Positions 15,904-26,160 are shown, numbered from the stretch's first letter. The stretch: 64,000 bases of DNA from M3007 sp965249785 (GCA_965249785.1 CBDFMU010000022.1:62001-126000), one strand, 5' to 3'. Notes: generated by a model from the sequence alone, not told the origin. Numbers and translations: made by a program.

Positions 15904-18327
15904 TTATTCAAACTTGAAATTATAAGTCAAAGAAAACAGAGGCGTTGGGAAAACACTGACCTTAAAGGGTTGAAACGAGGAAAGGTTAGGATTGAAAAAA
16001 TATGAAAACGCGTTTTTTCGACCGTATACATTGTAAATTGTTACTACCCACGAGCTTTCTCCGCGTCGTTTTTTCATAGAAGGGTTAGTAATAGTCCAGG
16101 AAAAATCAAGCCGGTGATAATCGGAAATTCGCGCATTATTACGATCGGTATACACCGGAATAATATTAAAATCTCCTTTATAAAAACTGACCGGTGCAGT
16201 ATAGGGCCGTCCGGTACTATATACAAAGGTGAAAGCTACTGCATTATGCCGATCGTTCTGGAAACTGACTACGGCATTAAAAGTATGGGGTTTGTCAATA
16301 CTGGTACGAAACCAGTCTCCGTTGTTTAGTTGTTGTATTGCTGGAAAATCGCCAAGAATTTTTTCAAAACTGCGGGCATACGAATAACTTATCCAACCCG
16401 TCATAACGCCTTTCTTTTTATTAATAAATAATTCTGCGCCATAGGCTTTTCCCGAACCATTGAGCAGTTGGGTTTCTACAAAAGGATTAATATTTAATTC
16501 TGCGCCGGTGGAATAATCGAAAATAGAGCGTTGCCAGCGATAATAGCCTTCTACCGACCATTCCCACATCCGGTTTTTATTTTCCTGGAAATATCCAGCC
16601 GACACTAGATCACTTTGTGCTGGTGCTATATAGCGGTTGCTCATTTTCCAACGCACGTTCGGCAAAGGGGTGGAATTATTAGCGATCATTTGCAAGAACT
16701 GGTTCATGCGGTTGTAGCCGATCTTAATAGACTGCTGTTCGCTCAGCTTATAACGCAGTGCCAGACGTGGTTCCAGTCTTCCATAGTGCGATTCTGCGGC
16801 ATTTTTAGAGAGAGTCACCGTCTCCATAATGGAACTAATTGCTTTGGGTGCTTCTGGGTCATATACTGGCACAGACAAGGGCCCCATGTTCCAGTAATTG
16901 ACATAGCGAAAACCAATTTCAGCTAATAAATTTCTACTTATTTCATATTCATCGGATACAAATAAGGCTGCTTCCCAGGCGTGTTCTTTGGGCAAATATA
17001 TAGAGGAAACAGAAGACCCTTCCACAGGGGTGAGGGAGGCCGGACGCAGGTCATAGCGGGTGAGGGTCGTGCCTATATTGATCCGTTGCCGGGTGGAAGG
17101 CGCATAAGTGATCTCTAATTTAGCATTGTGGTATAAGAGGCGGGTGTCGTAATCAAACCCTGTTTTCAAATCTCTGGCCGCCGTGGTAGTACTATACAGC
17201 GAACGAACTATTAGTAAATTGAGGTTGAATTGATCTGAAAAATAGTGGTTCCAGCGCAGACCCAGATTATTATGTCCATAGTGCATGGTCGCTTGCCGGG
17301 GAACAATATTGGAAATACTAAATAAAGAATCAATGCGATAAGAATCGTAACTAATATAACTAGTGAGGGTTATATTATCTTGCAGGGTTGGTCGCCAGGA
17401 TAATTTATTCGCAAAATCAAAAAATATAGGTTTGCTATCAGGTATGTGCTTCCCGGTCGATCCCGCCAGGGTATTATAAAATTTGATTAAATATTCATTA
17501 AAAGAAAACCGGGCCGAAGTCATCAACGCCAGTTTATCCTTTATGAGCGGTACTTCTACATGTATCCGATTGGAAATGACCCCGATGCCGCCGCGTATTT
17601 TGAGTTTATCCATATCGGGTTCGCTCAATTTTACGTCGAGTACGCCGGCCGTGCGTCCCCCATAACGTGCCGGAATAGAACCTTTGTAGATTTGCATTTC
17701 CCGCACCGCATCCGTCGGGAACAAAGAGAACAGGCCGAGCATGTGCGTGGGATTAAAAATCGGCATATTATCCAGCAGGATCAGGTTTTGATCCACTGCG
17801 CCGCCCCGAATATTGATGCCGTTCGCTCCTTCCCCGACCGTCGAAATGCCAGGCAGGGTTTGTAAGCCCCGTAGCAGATCCACTTCGCCCGCCGCTGGCG
17901 GCAGTCTTTGCACGGCGCGCATACTCAAGGTATTTACGCCCAACGCCGGGGTTTCCATCGTGCGCACTGCGCTTTGCGAAGACACTACCACTTCTTCGAT
18001 TTGCGTAGCGATACTCTCCATTTTGATCTCTATCGGCGTCTCTCCAGCAGCAACAACTCGTTGAGAATTAGGCTTATAACCCAATTCCTGGAAGCGTAGA
18101 AAGTGTTTGTCGCAGCTCACGGGCATTCGGATCTGTCCACTCGAATCGGTGGCTACGCTGGTTTCCAGGCCGTCCAGTTTGAAGGATACGCCATGTAACG
18201 CTTCGCCGGATACTGCGTCCGTAACCTTGATCAATAGCGCACAGGGCGTTTGTCCGGTGGTTGGCAGGATGGAGAAAGCGACTAGAACAATAGGAAGCAG
18301 GAAGAGGAGTGATAAATTTCGCAGCAT
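15904..18327 (-). CDS. TonB-dependent receptor with carboxypeptidase-like N-domain
   Basis: 807-residue outer-membrane receptor. After a signal peptide ending near TTGQ comes a carboxypeptidase-regulatory-like β-sandwich (about 30-105), a TonB-box-like EEVVVSSQ (about 110-117), the plug domain (about 130-235, with NGINIRGGAVDQNLILLDNMPIFNPTHMLG split by turns) and a 22-strand barrel ending in FSLTYNFKFE with a terminal aromatic pattern. The family imports bound ligands with energy from TonB. It is a CarboxypepD_reg-plug type with no SusD partner; the downstream DUF4249 lipoproteins are the usual companion. A signal-transducing N-domain is absent, so sigma/anti-sigma control is not suggested. 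The ligand is unknown. Confidence 0.9.
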   Translation of the reverse strand: MLRNLSLLFLLPIVLVAFSILPTTGQTPCALLIKVTDAVSGEALHGVSFKLDGLETSVATDSSGQIRMPVSCDKHFLRFQELGYKPNSQRVVAAGETPIEIKMESIATQIEEVVVSSQSAVRTMETPALGVNTLSMRAVQRLPPAAGEVDLLRGLQTLPGISTVGEGANGINIRGGAVDQNLILLDNMPIFNPTHMLGLFSLFPTDAVREMQIYKGSIPARYGGRTAGVLDVKLSEPDMDKLKIRGGIGVISNRIHVEVPLIKDKLALMTSARFSFNEYLIKFYNTLAGSTGKHIPDSKPIFFDFANKLSWRPTLQDNITLTSYISYDSYRIDSLFSISNIVPRQATMHYGHNNLGLRWNHYFSDQFNLNLLIVRSLYSTTTAARDLKTGFDYDTRLLYHNAKLEITYAPSTRQRINIGTTLTRYDLRPASLTPVEGSSVSSIYLPKEHAWEAALFVSDEYEISRNLLAEIGFRYVNYWNMGPLSVPVYDPEAPKAISSIMETVTLSKNAAESHYGRLEPRLALRYKLSEQQSIKIGYNRMNQFLQMIANNSTPLPNVRWKMSNRYIAPAQSDLVSAGYFQENKNRMWEWSVEGYYRWQRSIFDYSTGAELNINPFVETQLLNGSGKAYGAELFINKKKGVMTGWISYSYARSFEKILGDFPAIQQLNNGDWFRTSIDKPHTFNAVVSFQNDRHNAVAFTFVYSTGRPYTAPVSFYKGDFNIIPVYTDRNNARISDYHRLDFSWTITNPSMKKRRGESSWVVTIYNVYGRKNAFSYFFNPNLSSFQPFKVSVFPTPLFSLTYNFKFE

Positions 18328-18530
18328 TAGCAGGTGAGCAGATCGCGATTTGTTTTCCCGGCGGGGCAGGAAAGGTGTGTATCTGCGGCTGCAATAATAG
18401 GGGTATTATGGTGAAAAATACACTATCTCACTGAGAATGAAAATGCTTGCTGGTGGCAAATTTTGTGGTTATCTAAAAATGGTGGAGCATTGAAAAAATA
18501 GGCGGGAAATGCCATTAAAATTCCGTTCGA

Positions 18531-20066
18531 CTATTGGGCGCTTTCGACTATCAGTCGTTCCGTTTTTACGCCGCCGCCAGTATATACTGCCAGACAGTAC
18601 ATACCGCCAGACAAGTTGGCTGGTAGAGCCAGTTGTAGGCGATTTTGGCTAATTGTACCCGTCAATTCCCAGCAAAGGCGACCAGTCATATCGTATAGTA
18701 CGTAATGGGCCGGGTGATGGAGCCAGGAAGTCGGGGTCTCGAGAGTGATCTCCTGACCGGGGTTCGAGGAGCGTAGGATAACAGCGCCAGCCATCGGCAT
18801 CGGGACTGGTAGTAGCGGTGGCCGCCCCGGTCATGAACGTTTCGGCTGCCGAAGTGCCAGTACAGAAATCCCAGAAACTGAAAGGTTTGACGTGCCAGTA
18901 GTAGAGTTTATTGACCGCCAACGGTGGAAGTTCCAGCACAGTGTCCGTACTGACCAGCTCAAATTCCTTCACCGCAAACGACGCAATCCGAGTGACCTGC
19001 ACCATATAGTGCGTGGCACCAACCACCGGAGCCCAGTGTAATTGCACGCCAGTGTTTGGCACTGGGGCGTTATCAATCGGATCGAGCAAGACTGGCGTGG
19101 AGGTAATAGTGGGTGGCAGCGGCCCCGAATAGAGCCAATTGGTTTTTTCGGTCTGTAAATTAGCCCGCATGGCCGCTATCTGCTCGTCGGAGAAGCGGCT
19201 TTGGCAAACATCGGCAGCATACGACATAAACAACGTGCCGTCAGCATAAAACACCTGCCCATTTGGGTCGCGCTGTTTGACCACGCTGTTATTCTGTGTG
19301 TCGCAATCCCAGCGGTAACTGAGGTAATCTGGTTTAGTGTCGCAGATCAGATCGGCGGCATTGGCGCAGTTGCTGCCATCGACTTTCTCCACGAGTGCTG
19401 TATCCAGCGGGACGGGAAGTTGCGTGTCGAGCGTATCGTGAAAATAAGTATAATCGTAGGTGAGGGTATCGGGTGTCGGTTGGGTAAAATTATAGGTCTT
19501 GCCTTCCCAACCCAGAAAAGTATGCGGAAGCGACAGGGCATGGCCGACTTCATGCGCCCAGGTATGGTTGAGGGGACTGCTACAACCGTGGGCAATGGCA
19601 ACGCCGCCATAAGGCAGATTATAACCGCAGTTGCCAGCCGGATCACTAACAAAATAGGTATTCAAAGCATCGGCCACGTTATTGCTCAACATCATATCAA
19701 TCCCTTGCGGAATCGAATCATGTTTCCACCAGACCGTAGAATTGATCGTGTCCAACTCGTTTTTGAGATAAAACCGGATACCAGTGGCAGCGAAGTCGGT
19801 ATTTAATCGGCACAGCGCATCCAGCACCCGGCTCACCGAAAACCGACCGATGCCGTTGTCATTCGCCAGCAAGTGTACCTGCAAAGCTGTATACAGCGTA
19901 TCGCTGGAACGATCTAACACCGTAGGCACCTGCTGCTGAAATGTCCGTAGCCACGGATCAATGCCGATGGGACTACCACAGGGTGCGAGTGCACTTTTAG
20001 CGGGATCCTGCGCCGACAGGGTGGCGAAAAAAACACTACAAGAAACGTAGGTAGAAGCAGACGCAT
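18531..20066 (-). CDS. M43-like T9SS metalloprotease, frame broken twice
   Basis: The pieces form one protein of roughly 510 residues. The start at 20066 gives a signal peptide (MRLLLPTFLVVFF...). At 20027-20033 a T7 run (minus strand) puts the rest in another frame; one extra T would give a normal signal peptide ending ATLSAQ. The catalytic part has the zinc motif HEVGHALSLPH with a following Asp-rich loop and a downstream SYAAD Met-turn, typical of M43/pappalysin-like proteases. A fibronectin-like module follows, then a second frame change near 18780-18830 before the sorting domain (NPGQEITLE ... GRLCWELTG ... ERLIVESAQ). Each break needs one base, so sequence error is as likely as true decay; slippage of the T7 run in a signal peptide could also be phase variation. 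Confidence 0.75.
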
Positions 20067-20357
20067 AGCTGGCTGAATTAGGGCGGCGAATATCGGAAAT
20101 TGTTGCGGACTGTTTGGGAAAAATGGTTTTTTGGAAAGTATTGGTGGAGAAGTATGCTGGTTTTTAGACTGAAAGTGATGGGGGAATGGGTGATTTTGTT
20201 TGGAGCGATGAAAGAGAAGTATTCGCATATATAAGTTTATAGTTAATTCATGAGAAGTGAAATTTTCGCGAACTGGACAAAGTCCAGAGAAGTCATAATT
20301 GGTCTATCACATAATCCTTCCATATCCATTTAACTCTACTTCAATAGTATCGCTAAC

Positions 20358-21009
20358 TTAAATGCGTTTAAAGAAATACAATACGTCTTTCCTGTTCAAA
20401 TCTTTTATCTTTACTTGAATATAAAATTCTTTTGTTTCAGGATTAATATACTTATTGATTAATTTACCGTACACCATCAAGTCTTTTGAATCATCAAATT
20501 TCCAATCTAATATAGGGCAAAGATAATATACTGTACTATTAATATTAGATTCGTTTCTAATAGAAAAATCTCATATATATATCCTCATCTGCATTCAGTT
20601 TTCTGAAATTAAAAACAGCATTAATGTTTCTTAAATTTTTGCAATTTTTAGTAAAATCATCACTATTAACATACTTTAATAATTCGTCTATATTTAATGT
20701 TTTGCCATTCAGTTTTCTATGCCAAATTAGGAGTAGGATGTAAGCTCGTGAAGGTTCGTCTTCTACATTTAATCTCCGTAAAAAAGTATCAATAATAGGT
20801 CTTTTTTTAACCAGTTCAGGGTATATATATAAAAAGTAGGGAAAGTGATCGTATAAAACATCTTTCTCAGAGCTGTTTTTAAAGTTATTTAAAAATTCTA
20901 GATCAAATTCATCACCTAGGGTATTAATGCTAGGAACATCTTTACTATCAGTAATGCAATGAATAAAAATAATGGAAAGTATAATAAAAATTATGTTTAT
21001 ATTTTGCAT
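20358..21009 (-). pseudogene. Small lipoprotein gene, frameshifted and cut from its promoter
   Basis: The native start is the ATG at 21007-21009, which lies in the 9-bp target duplication of the adjacent IS; the ATG just upstream of it is IS sequence. The product begins with a lipoprotein signal (IIFIHC) and continues as an acidic, AT-rich-encoded protein ending early at 20557. Removing one T from the T5 run (plus-strand A5 at 20564-20568) continues the frame through YYLCPILDWKFDDSKDLMVYG to a stop at 20358, giving about 216 residues. No family is recognised. Its original upstream DNA now lies at 22338 and beyond, so any expression must come from the IS. AT-rich composition marks it as accessory. 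Confidence 0.7.
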
Positions 21010-22328
21010 CATTAGTGTCCGGTTCTAATTAGAAGAGAATCAATTGATTAGAATTGTCGGGGTCTTGTTTTTGTAATGATTGCGTTGCAAGTAGTTGATT
21101 TACAGGAGTTTTATCAAAAGGAGATACGCTTAGGATCTGTAATATCTCGTTCATGGATTTTGAGATTTGTAACTTTTCTTTCAAAATGGCAACCAAGACA
21201 TAGGTAGACACAGCAATCCAGATTTGCGTTTTAACTGCATTTTGGCTTTCGCCCCAAAAGACTTTGATTTTCAGGTGTTGTTTTATCCATTTGAAAAACA
21301 ATTCAATTTGCCAGCGGTACTTATATAATAATGCCACCTCAATGGCTTTGGCGTCAAAATGATTAGTCAAAAAGACGAAGGTTTTGTTCAATTCTTTATC
21401 ATGGTACTTGATGCGCCGTAAATGGGAAGGGTAGTTTTTGGATGCATAGAAGTTTTTGAGCCGAATCGTTTGATCACAAATCAAGCCCGTTGTTTTGTCA
21501 ACCGGATGCGAGTACATACGGATAAATCGAAGATTGTCTTTTGCTCGGGTTACAAAATAAGCTTGTGAGGTGTTAATCCTGAATAAGCGTGTCCAATCCA
21601 AGTAGCCCCGGTCCATAATGTAAAAGGCATCTATTTCAAAGTCAAGAATGTCCAGCACGTTTACATCATGCACTAGACCATCAGTAATATGAATGAAGCA
21701 CGGAATCTGACAACGTAAATCAAAAAGAGTGTGCATCTTGACCGCCGCTTTATGCTTTCGGAATTTGGCCCACCAAAACACTTCCAGACACAAATCAATC
21801 GTCGTAGAATCCAGCGCATAAATCGAATTATTCAAATCAATACCCTCTAAAATCGCTCCGGCTAATGAAAATCGGGCTTTTTGAATCAAGACTTGAGCAA
21901 AATCAGCATAAATTCGCCAATCCCGTTGTTCGTTGGCATCTGCTAGTGTAGTCCGACTAATGCCTTTGTTCAAACCCAAATGATATAACTTGGATTGATG
22001 GGCCTGAAGACAAATTACCAGATCGCGCAGGCTCTCCCGATGGGTAAGTTGTCCAAAACTTAAACTCAGAAATTGATGCCAGCAACTAAAATTCCGAACT
22101 CGATAATTCCCACTATACTTCTCCACACAGCGGGCAAACTCCTCAGGATGAACCAAACTCATCAATTGTGCAAAAACGTATTTGCCTTTGTTCATGGTTG
22201 CGCTCGTTTGAACAACCAAGATTGGCATCACTGACCAGATTCAAATCGTTCACACCCAAAATCCTAGTCAATAAATTGAATATCAACAACTTAATACAAA
22301 ATCAAAATCTCTTAACCGGACACTAGTG
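21010..22328 (-). mobile_element. IS4-family-like insertion sequence (1319 bp)
   Basis: Inverted ends CATTAGTGTCCGGTT and CACTAGTGTCCGGTT (14 of 15 identical). A perfect 9-bp target duplication ATTTTGCAT flanks it at 21001-21009 and 22329-22337. One intact transposase gene fills it. The intact ends, duplication and frame indicate a recent insertion. Confidence 0.95.
21029..22195 (-). CDS. IS4-family (IS1186-like) DDE transposase
   Basis: I start at the ATG at 22195 (MNKGKYVFAQLMSLV), the usual N-terminus of this group, rather than at the upstream ATG that lengthens it by 12 residues; the product is about 388 residues. Landmarks are the N-terminal DUF4372-like region (RNFSCWHQFLSLSFGQLTHR), the first catalytic Asp in YALDSTTIDLCL, the second in the YIMDRGYLDWTRLF strand, and the YREK-like C-terminal motif seen as YRWQIELFFKWIKQHLKIK, containing the catalytic Glu. 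The frame is uninterrupted, so the element is probably active. It moves DNA by cut-and-paste with 9-bp duplications, as observed here. Confidence 0.93.
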   Translation of the reverse strand: MNKGKYVFAQLMSLVHPEEFARCVEKYSGNYRVRNFSCWHQFLSLSFGQLTHRESLRDLVICLQAHQSKLYHLGLNKGISRTTLADANEQRDWRIYADFAQVLIQKARFSLAGAILEGIDLNNSIYALDSTTIDLCLEVFWWAKFRKHKAAVKMHTLFDLRCQIPCFIHITDGLVHDVNVLDILDFEIDAFYIMDRGYLDWTRLFRINTSQAYFVTRAKDNLRFIRMYSHPVDKTTGLICDQTIRLKNFYASKNYPSHLRRIKYHDKELNKTFVFLTNHFDAKAIEVALLYKYRWQIELFFKWIKQHLKIKVFWGESQNAVKTQIWIAVSTYVLVAILKEKLQISKSMNEILQILSVSPFDKTPVNQLLATQSLQKQDPDNSNQLILF

Positions 22329-22432
22329 ATTTTGCATATAGAATAGTTTTAGTAACCAAATTTAGGTTCTTGCAAAAAATAACAAGAACAATGATATACT
22401 ATCATACTAATGAAAAGTAATCGAGTGCAAAT

Positions 22433-22999
22433 CTAAGAAACCTCAATAAACTCCACCGGCACTACCACCACCAGCCAAACCCCATTTTCCGACAGAAAAA
22501 ACACATGTCCCTGCGCCGCCATCTCGCCGCTGCGAATGGTCAGCACCACCGCTTTTCCATGTCGTCCACCGACGGTTCTGGCGGTGGTTATATCCTTACT
22601 CAAATGTACGTGTTGCCGTTTCATCGGCTGCAAACCGCCACTCCGAATAGCGTCCAGTGATTTTTCCGAGGTGCCGTGATAAAGAATATCGGGCGGCGTT
22701 TGTGGCGTCAAGCCCAGATCAATCGCGACGCTGTGGCCCTGATTGGCGCGGATGCGTGTACCATCGTCACTGAGGGCAAAGCGTTGCTTGCTATTGGTCG
22801 CCACGACTTGTTGCAGGGTAGGGTAGTCCAGATCGGGAAAACCTTTGGCGTTGGCTTTTTTCAAAAGCTCTTCTACGTCAGCCCAGCCATTGGCATCTAA
22901 CTGTAAACCAAGCATTTGTGGTTTGTGCCGCAGCACTCGACTCAACATCTTGCTGAATTGTACCAGACGCGTGAGATTCCGGGGTTTTACTGGCAACAT
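22433..22999 (-). CDS. kptA: RNA 2'-phosphotransferase (Tpt1/KptA)
   Basis: 188 residues, full length for the family, which transfers an internal 2'-phosphate from RNA to NAD+, giving ADP-ribose cyclic phosphate. Visible are the N-terminal winged-helix part (SKMLSRVLRHKPQMLGLQLD, ANGWADVEELL), the linker RFALSDDGTRIRANQGHS, the NAD-binding strand DILYHGTSEKSLDAIRSGGL and the Arg-His-containing MKRQHVHLSKD. The conserved Arg/His set expected for catalysis appears intact. In bacteria without tRNA splicing it may repair RNA after ligases or toxins; no ligase partner is nearby. It is one of the few genes between 18.5 and 26.1 kb without a frameshift. The next gene on the strand, rnz, starts elsewhere (convergent order is not involved). 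Confidence 0.92.
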   Translation of the reverse strand: MLPVKPRNLTRLVQFSKMLSRVLRHKPQMLGLQLDANGWADVEELLKKANAKGFPDLDYPTLQQVVATNSKQRFALSDDGTRIRANQGHSVAIDLGLTPQTPPDILYHGTSEKSLDAIRSGGLQPMKRQHVHLSKDITTARTVGGRHGKAVVLTIRSGEMAAQGHVFFLSENGVWLVVVVPVEFIEVS

Positions 23000-23053
23000 T
23001 GTTTTTCCTCCGCCAGAATTTTCTTTTTCAATTTTTTATTGGCAATGAGTATC

Positions 23054-23976
23054 TCATCTTCTTTCTCCACCAATTTCTATTTGCATACCCGGCTCTGCTG
23101 CCTCCGTTTTTTCAAAAATAGCCCGTGCTTCCGCCAAAAGTTGCACTGTATCGCCATAACGGCTGGAAAAGTGGCCCAGCAACAAGCGGCCAACCCCGGC
23201 TTTTGCCGCAATAGTCGCCGCCTGCGCCGCTGTGGAATGAAAAGAAACGGCGGCTTCCTCCGTGTGTTCACTAGTAAAAGTAGCCTCATGATAGAGCAAA
23301 TCCACGCCGCGAATTATTTCAACAACTGCTTGGGAAGGAGCCGTATCGCTACAAAAAGCGTAGGCCAGCGGACTGGGTGGGGGAGTAGTCAGTTCGGAAT
23401 TTGGCACTATTCGCCCGTCAGATAAAGGGAGGTCGTTGCCCGCTTTGATGCCAGGAATAAGGGAATAATGAATACTGTATTGCTTCGATCTTATCGGCGC
23501 GCATCGTTCGCGGTTTGATTTTCTCCCGAAACAGCCAGCCGGAAGTAGCAATGCGATGGGAAAGCGGGATCGTCCAGACTTCCAGCTTTTGATTTTCAAA
23601 TACTTTGGTAGAAACGGAAGCATCCACTTCATAAAATTCAATAGGGTAGGGAATACGTACGCCACAAATCCGGCAGGTGCTTTCCACCAGTTCCCGAACG
23701 CCCGGCGGCGAGAATATTTGTAAAAGGGTCAGTGCGTTTTTTGAGGCACCAATTAGTAATAATACCCATCAATCCAAATACATGATCGCCGTGTAAGTGG
23801 CTGATAAAGATTTGGTTACAACGGTCGTAGCGTACTCCGTGGTCGAATAATTGCATCTGCGTGCCTTCGCCACAATCAATCAGAAAGAGGTGTTGGTCTA
23901 CTTGCAGCACTTGGGCAGAGTAAGGCCGTCCGTGGTAGGGACCGCCCGCTGCATTGCCGAGGATGGTGAGGCGCAT
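23054..23976 (-). CDS. rnz: Ribonuclease Z, frame broken at least twice
   Basis: Three successive frames make one metallo-β-lactamase-fold tRNA 3' endonuclease of about 305 residues. Frame one (from 23976) has MRLTILGNAAGGPYHGRPYSAQ and the zinc motif ISHLHGDHVFGL. Frame two has the ESTCRICGVRIPYPIEFYEVD stretch and the PLSHRIATSGWLF strand. Frame three has LAYAFCSDTAPS, LYHEATFTSEH and the final LLGHFSSRY zinc histidine. The breaks lie near 23740 (one extra C in a C-run would explain it) and near 23455. All catalytic residues are present across frames. The enzyme matures tRNA 3' ends; it is usually kept, so I suspect sequence error rather than a dead gene. Confidence 0.8.
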
Positions 23977-24102
23977 AATCGGTTATTGGTTATTAGTATA
24001 TTGGTTATTTAACAATAGTAAAGGCCAGGAAATTTCTGATGATTGGACCAATTATGGTACTATATTACCTAATAACCAATATACCAATAACTATTAAACC
24101 AA
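23977..24102. repeat. Spacer of repeated GGTTATT / AATAACC words
   Basis: Copies of TTGGTTATTAGT-like words on one side and AATAACCAATATACC-like words on the other make an imperfect inverted array that can fold into a long hairpin between dnaG and rnz. Confidence 0.6.
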
Positions 24103-26097
24103 TCACCCAATCACCACCGTTCCCAGTCGCTTGGCCAGTTCGTCGCGCTTTTCGTAAAGTTTTTGCTGGATTTTCATGTAGCGCATCATGCCGTCTGTGT
24201 CGCCTGAATCGGAGGCAGAACGGACGCGACCGAGATTTACCTGACACATTTTCAGCACTTTCCGCAGTTTGAAGCGATCCAAGGCCTGACGAACATCCAA
24301 AGGAAAATTGAGCTCCGGCAAGGGTTGATTTTGCAACGGATAATTCCATTTTTCCTCCCAATTGGGGCGAAAACTCGTCGGGCGAAGTGAGCAACATGAT
24401 GGCCAACTCGCAAACCTCCGGCGAAGCATGCTGAATGAAATAATGCTGATCAAAAGTTCCACCTGCTATCAATAGATCATGGCATTCACTGGCGATTTTG
24501 CCGTAGAGTGGATTGTCGAAATTGCCCAATAATTCTTCAATATCGGTCAAAAATATATTCTCCAACGGTCAGGTTTTCTTTGACTAATCTATGGTTGCCA
24601 AACTGCATCAGCAGCCGCACAATGTCGCGTTCCTGGAACTCATCGCCGCGCAACATCGGCTTCTCCTGCACCCGGGCAAAAGTCGGGTCTTCTACGGGTT
24701 GCTCCGGGTTGGGTGCGCGATCGGGCGAATCGCTGGCAGCTTCGGGTGTACGGGCGATTTTTTCTTCCCGCTTGCGGACAGCATTGACAATCAATTTGTT
24801 GCATTCATTCACCAAAGCCTGTTCCGATACATCCAGCAGCGTCGCACATTCGCGCAAATACACGTTGCGCTTGATCGGGTCGGGTATTTTGGCGATGCTG
24901 GCTACAATATCTTTGATGAGGCCAGACTTTTTCACCGGGTCGCCTTTGGTTTCGGCAAGGAGCAGCTGGGTCTTAAAAAGAATAAAATCCTTCGACTCGC
25001 GGGCGGTATATTCGTTGAAAGCGTCGCCACCGAATTTCTGCACGTAACTATCGGGGTCTTCCGCCATCGGGCAGCAGCACGATGCGCACGTTCATGTCCT
25101 GTTCCAAAACCAGATCAAGGCCGCGCAAAGCCGCTTTAATGCCGGCTGGGTCGCCGTCGTAGAGGATTTTCAGGTTATCGGTGTTGCGCTTGATGAGTTG
25201 GAGTTGGCCTTCGGTCAGCGAAGTGCCGCTGGAAGCCACCACGTTTTCAATGCCCGCCTGATAGAGCGAAATTACGTCCATATACCCTTCCACCAGAATG
25301 CACTCATCGGCTTGGCGAATGGCTTTCTTGGATTGGAAGGCTCCATATAAAGTACGGTTTTTGACGTAAATCTCAGTTTCTGGACTATTAACGTATTTCG
25401 GAACGTGGCCCCCCCCTGCCCCTCCTTGAGGGGGGGGAGTGCATCGTTCTTCCAGCAAAAGCGGCAATTTTTCCAGAAAGATTATGAATAGCAAACATGA
25501 CGCGGCCCGGAAAAAATCGCGGCTGCCGTCGGCACTGGACAGGCCGGTTTTTTTTAGCAAATCAAGCGAATGCCCAGCGGCTTTGGCGCGCTGCACCAGC
25601 AAATCGCGTTGGTCGGGCGCGTAGCCGAGGCCAAAAGTGCGGATGATATCTTCGCGCAAGCCGCGTTGCCGAAAGTAAGCCAGTGCTACGGATTTGCCCT
25701 CGTCGGTATCAAAAAGTTGTTGCTGGAAGTGCTGGAGCGCAAAGTCATTGACGATATACAGCGAATCTGCCATCTGCATCTGCATCATCTGCTCCGGGCT
25801 GCGCTCGACTTCCTCGACGGTAATATTATACTTCTTTGCCAGCCAACGCAGGGCGTCGGGATAGGTGAATTTTTCGTGTTCCATCACGAAGGTAATGGCA
25901 TCGCCGCCCTTGCCGCAGCCAAAACACTTGAAGATATTGCGGGTGGGATTGACGTTGAAGGAGGTGTCTTTTCCTGGTGAAATGGACACAGTCCCAATAG
26001 ATTGACCCCTCGTTTGCGTAGCGAAACGAAACTCTTCGACAACCTCTTCAATTCGGACTGCGTCAAGTATTTCCTGTACTTGTTTGGGTGGTATCAT
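24103..26097 (-). CDS. dnaG: DNA primase, with about seven single-base frame changes
   Basis: Start chosen at the ATG at 26097 (MIPPKQVQEILDAVRIEEVV), just after a TATATTTG promoter. The domains are all present but in alternating frames: the zinc finger (GVNLLGLCPFHQEKTP in a shifted frame, then IFKCFGCGKGGDAI), the RNA polymerase domain (RDFFR...), TOPRIM (CILVEGYMDVISLYQ, ILYDGDPAG) and the C-terminal helicase-binding part (NWEEKWNYPL ... KIQQKLYEKRDELAKRL). Breaks: about 26027 (extra T), 25970 (missing base), 25507 (missing G), 25410-25440 (C/G-runs), 25062 (extra G), 24557 (extra T), 24373 (extra C). Nearly all are in homopolymers. Primase is essential for replication, so these are probably errors in the sequence. 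A palindromic repeat also adds about 8-10 residues before VPKYVNSPETE. Confidence 0.88.
25408..25440 (-). repeat. GC-rich palindromic element inside dnaG
   Basis: Minus-strand reading: a C8 arm, TCAAGG, then AGGGGCAGGGGGGGGC. It is encoded between the conserved FAGRT and VPKYVNSPETE motifs, where other primases have only a few residues, so it looks inserted into the coding sequence. The long C/G runs also make its exact length uncertain. Confidence 0.6.
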
Positions 26098-26103
26098 AAC
26101 GGG

Positions 26104-26111
26104 CAAATATA
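26104..26111 (-). promoter_or_regulatory. TATATTTG -7 element of dnaG
   Basis: Exact TAnnTTTG match on the minus strand ending 6 bp before the chosen ATG (26097). It supports that start over an upstream TTG in the same frame and implies a very short leader. Confidence 0.6.
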
Positions 26112-26125
26112 CCTCATTATAACGT

Positions 26126-26160
26126 AAATGTGGCCTGCCTTTACAAGGCGGGCCACATTT
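26126..26160 (-). terminator. Intrinsic terminator upstream of dnaG
   Basis: 14-bp stem AAATGTGGCCTGCC / GGCGGGCCACATTT with one wobble pair and a 7-nt loop. It ends transcription coming from the barrel protein gene, so dnaG depends on its own promoter. Confidence 0.75.
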
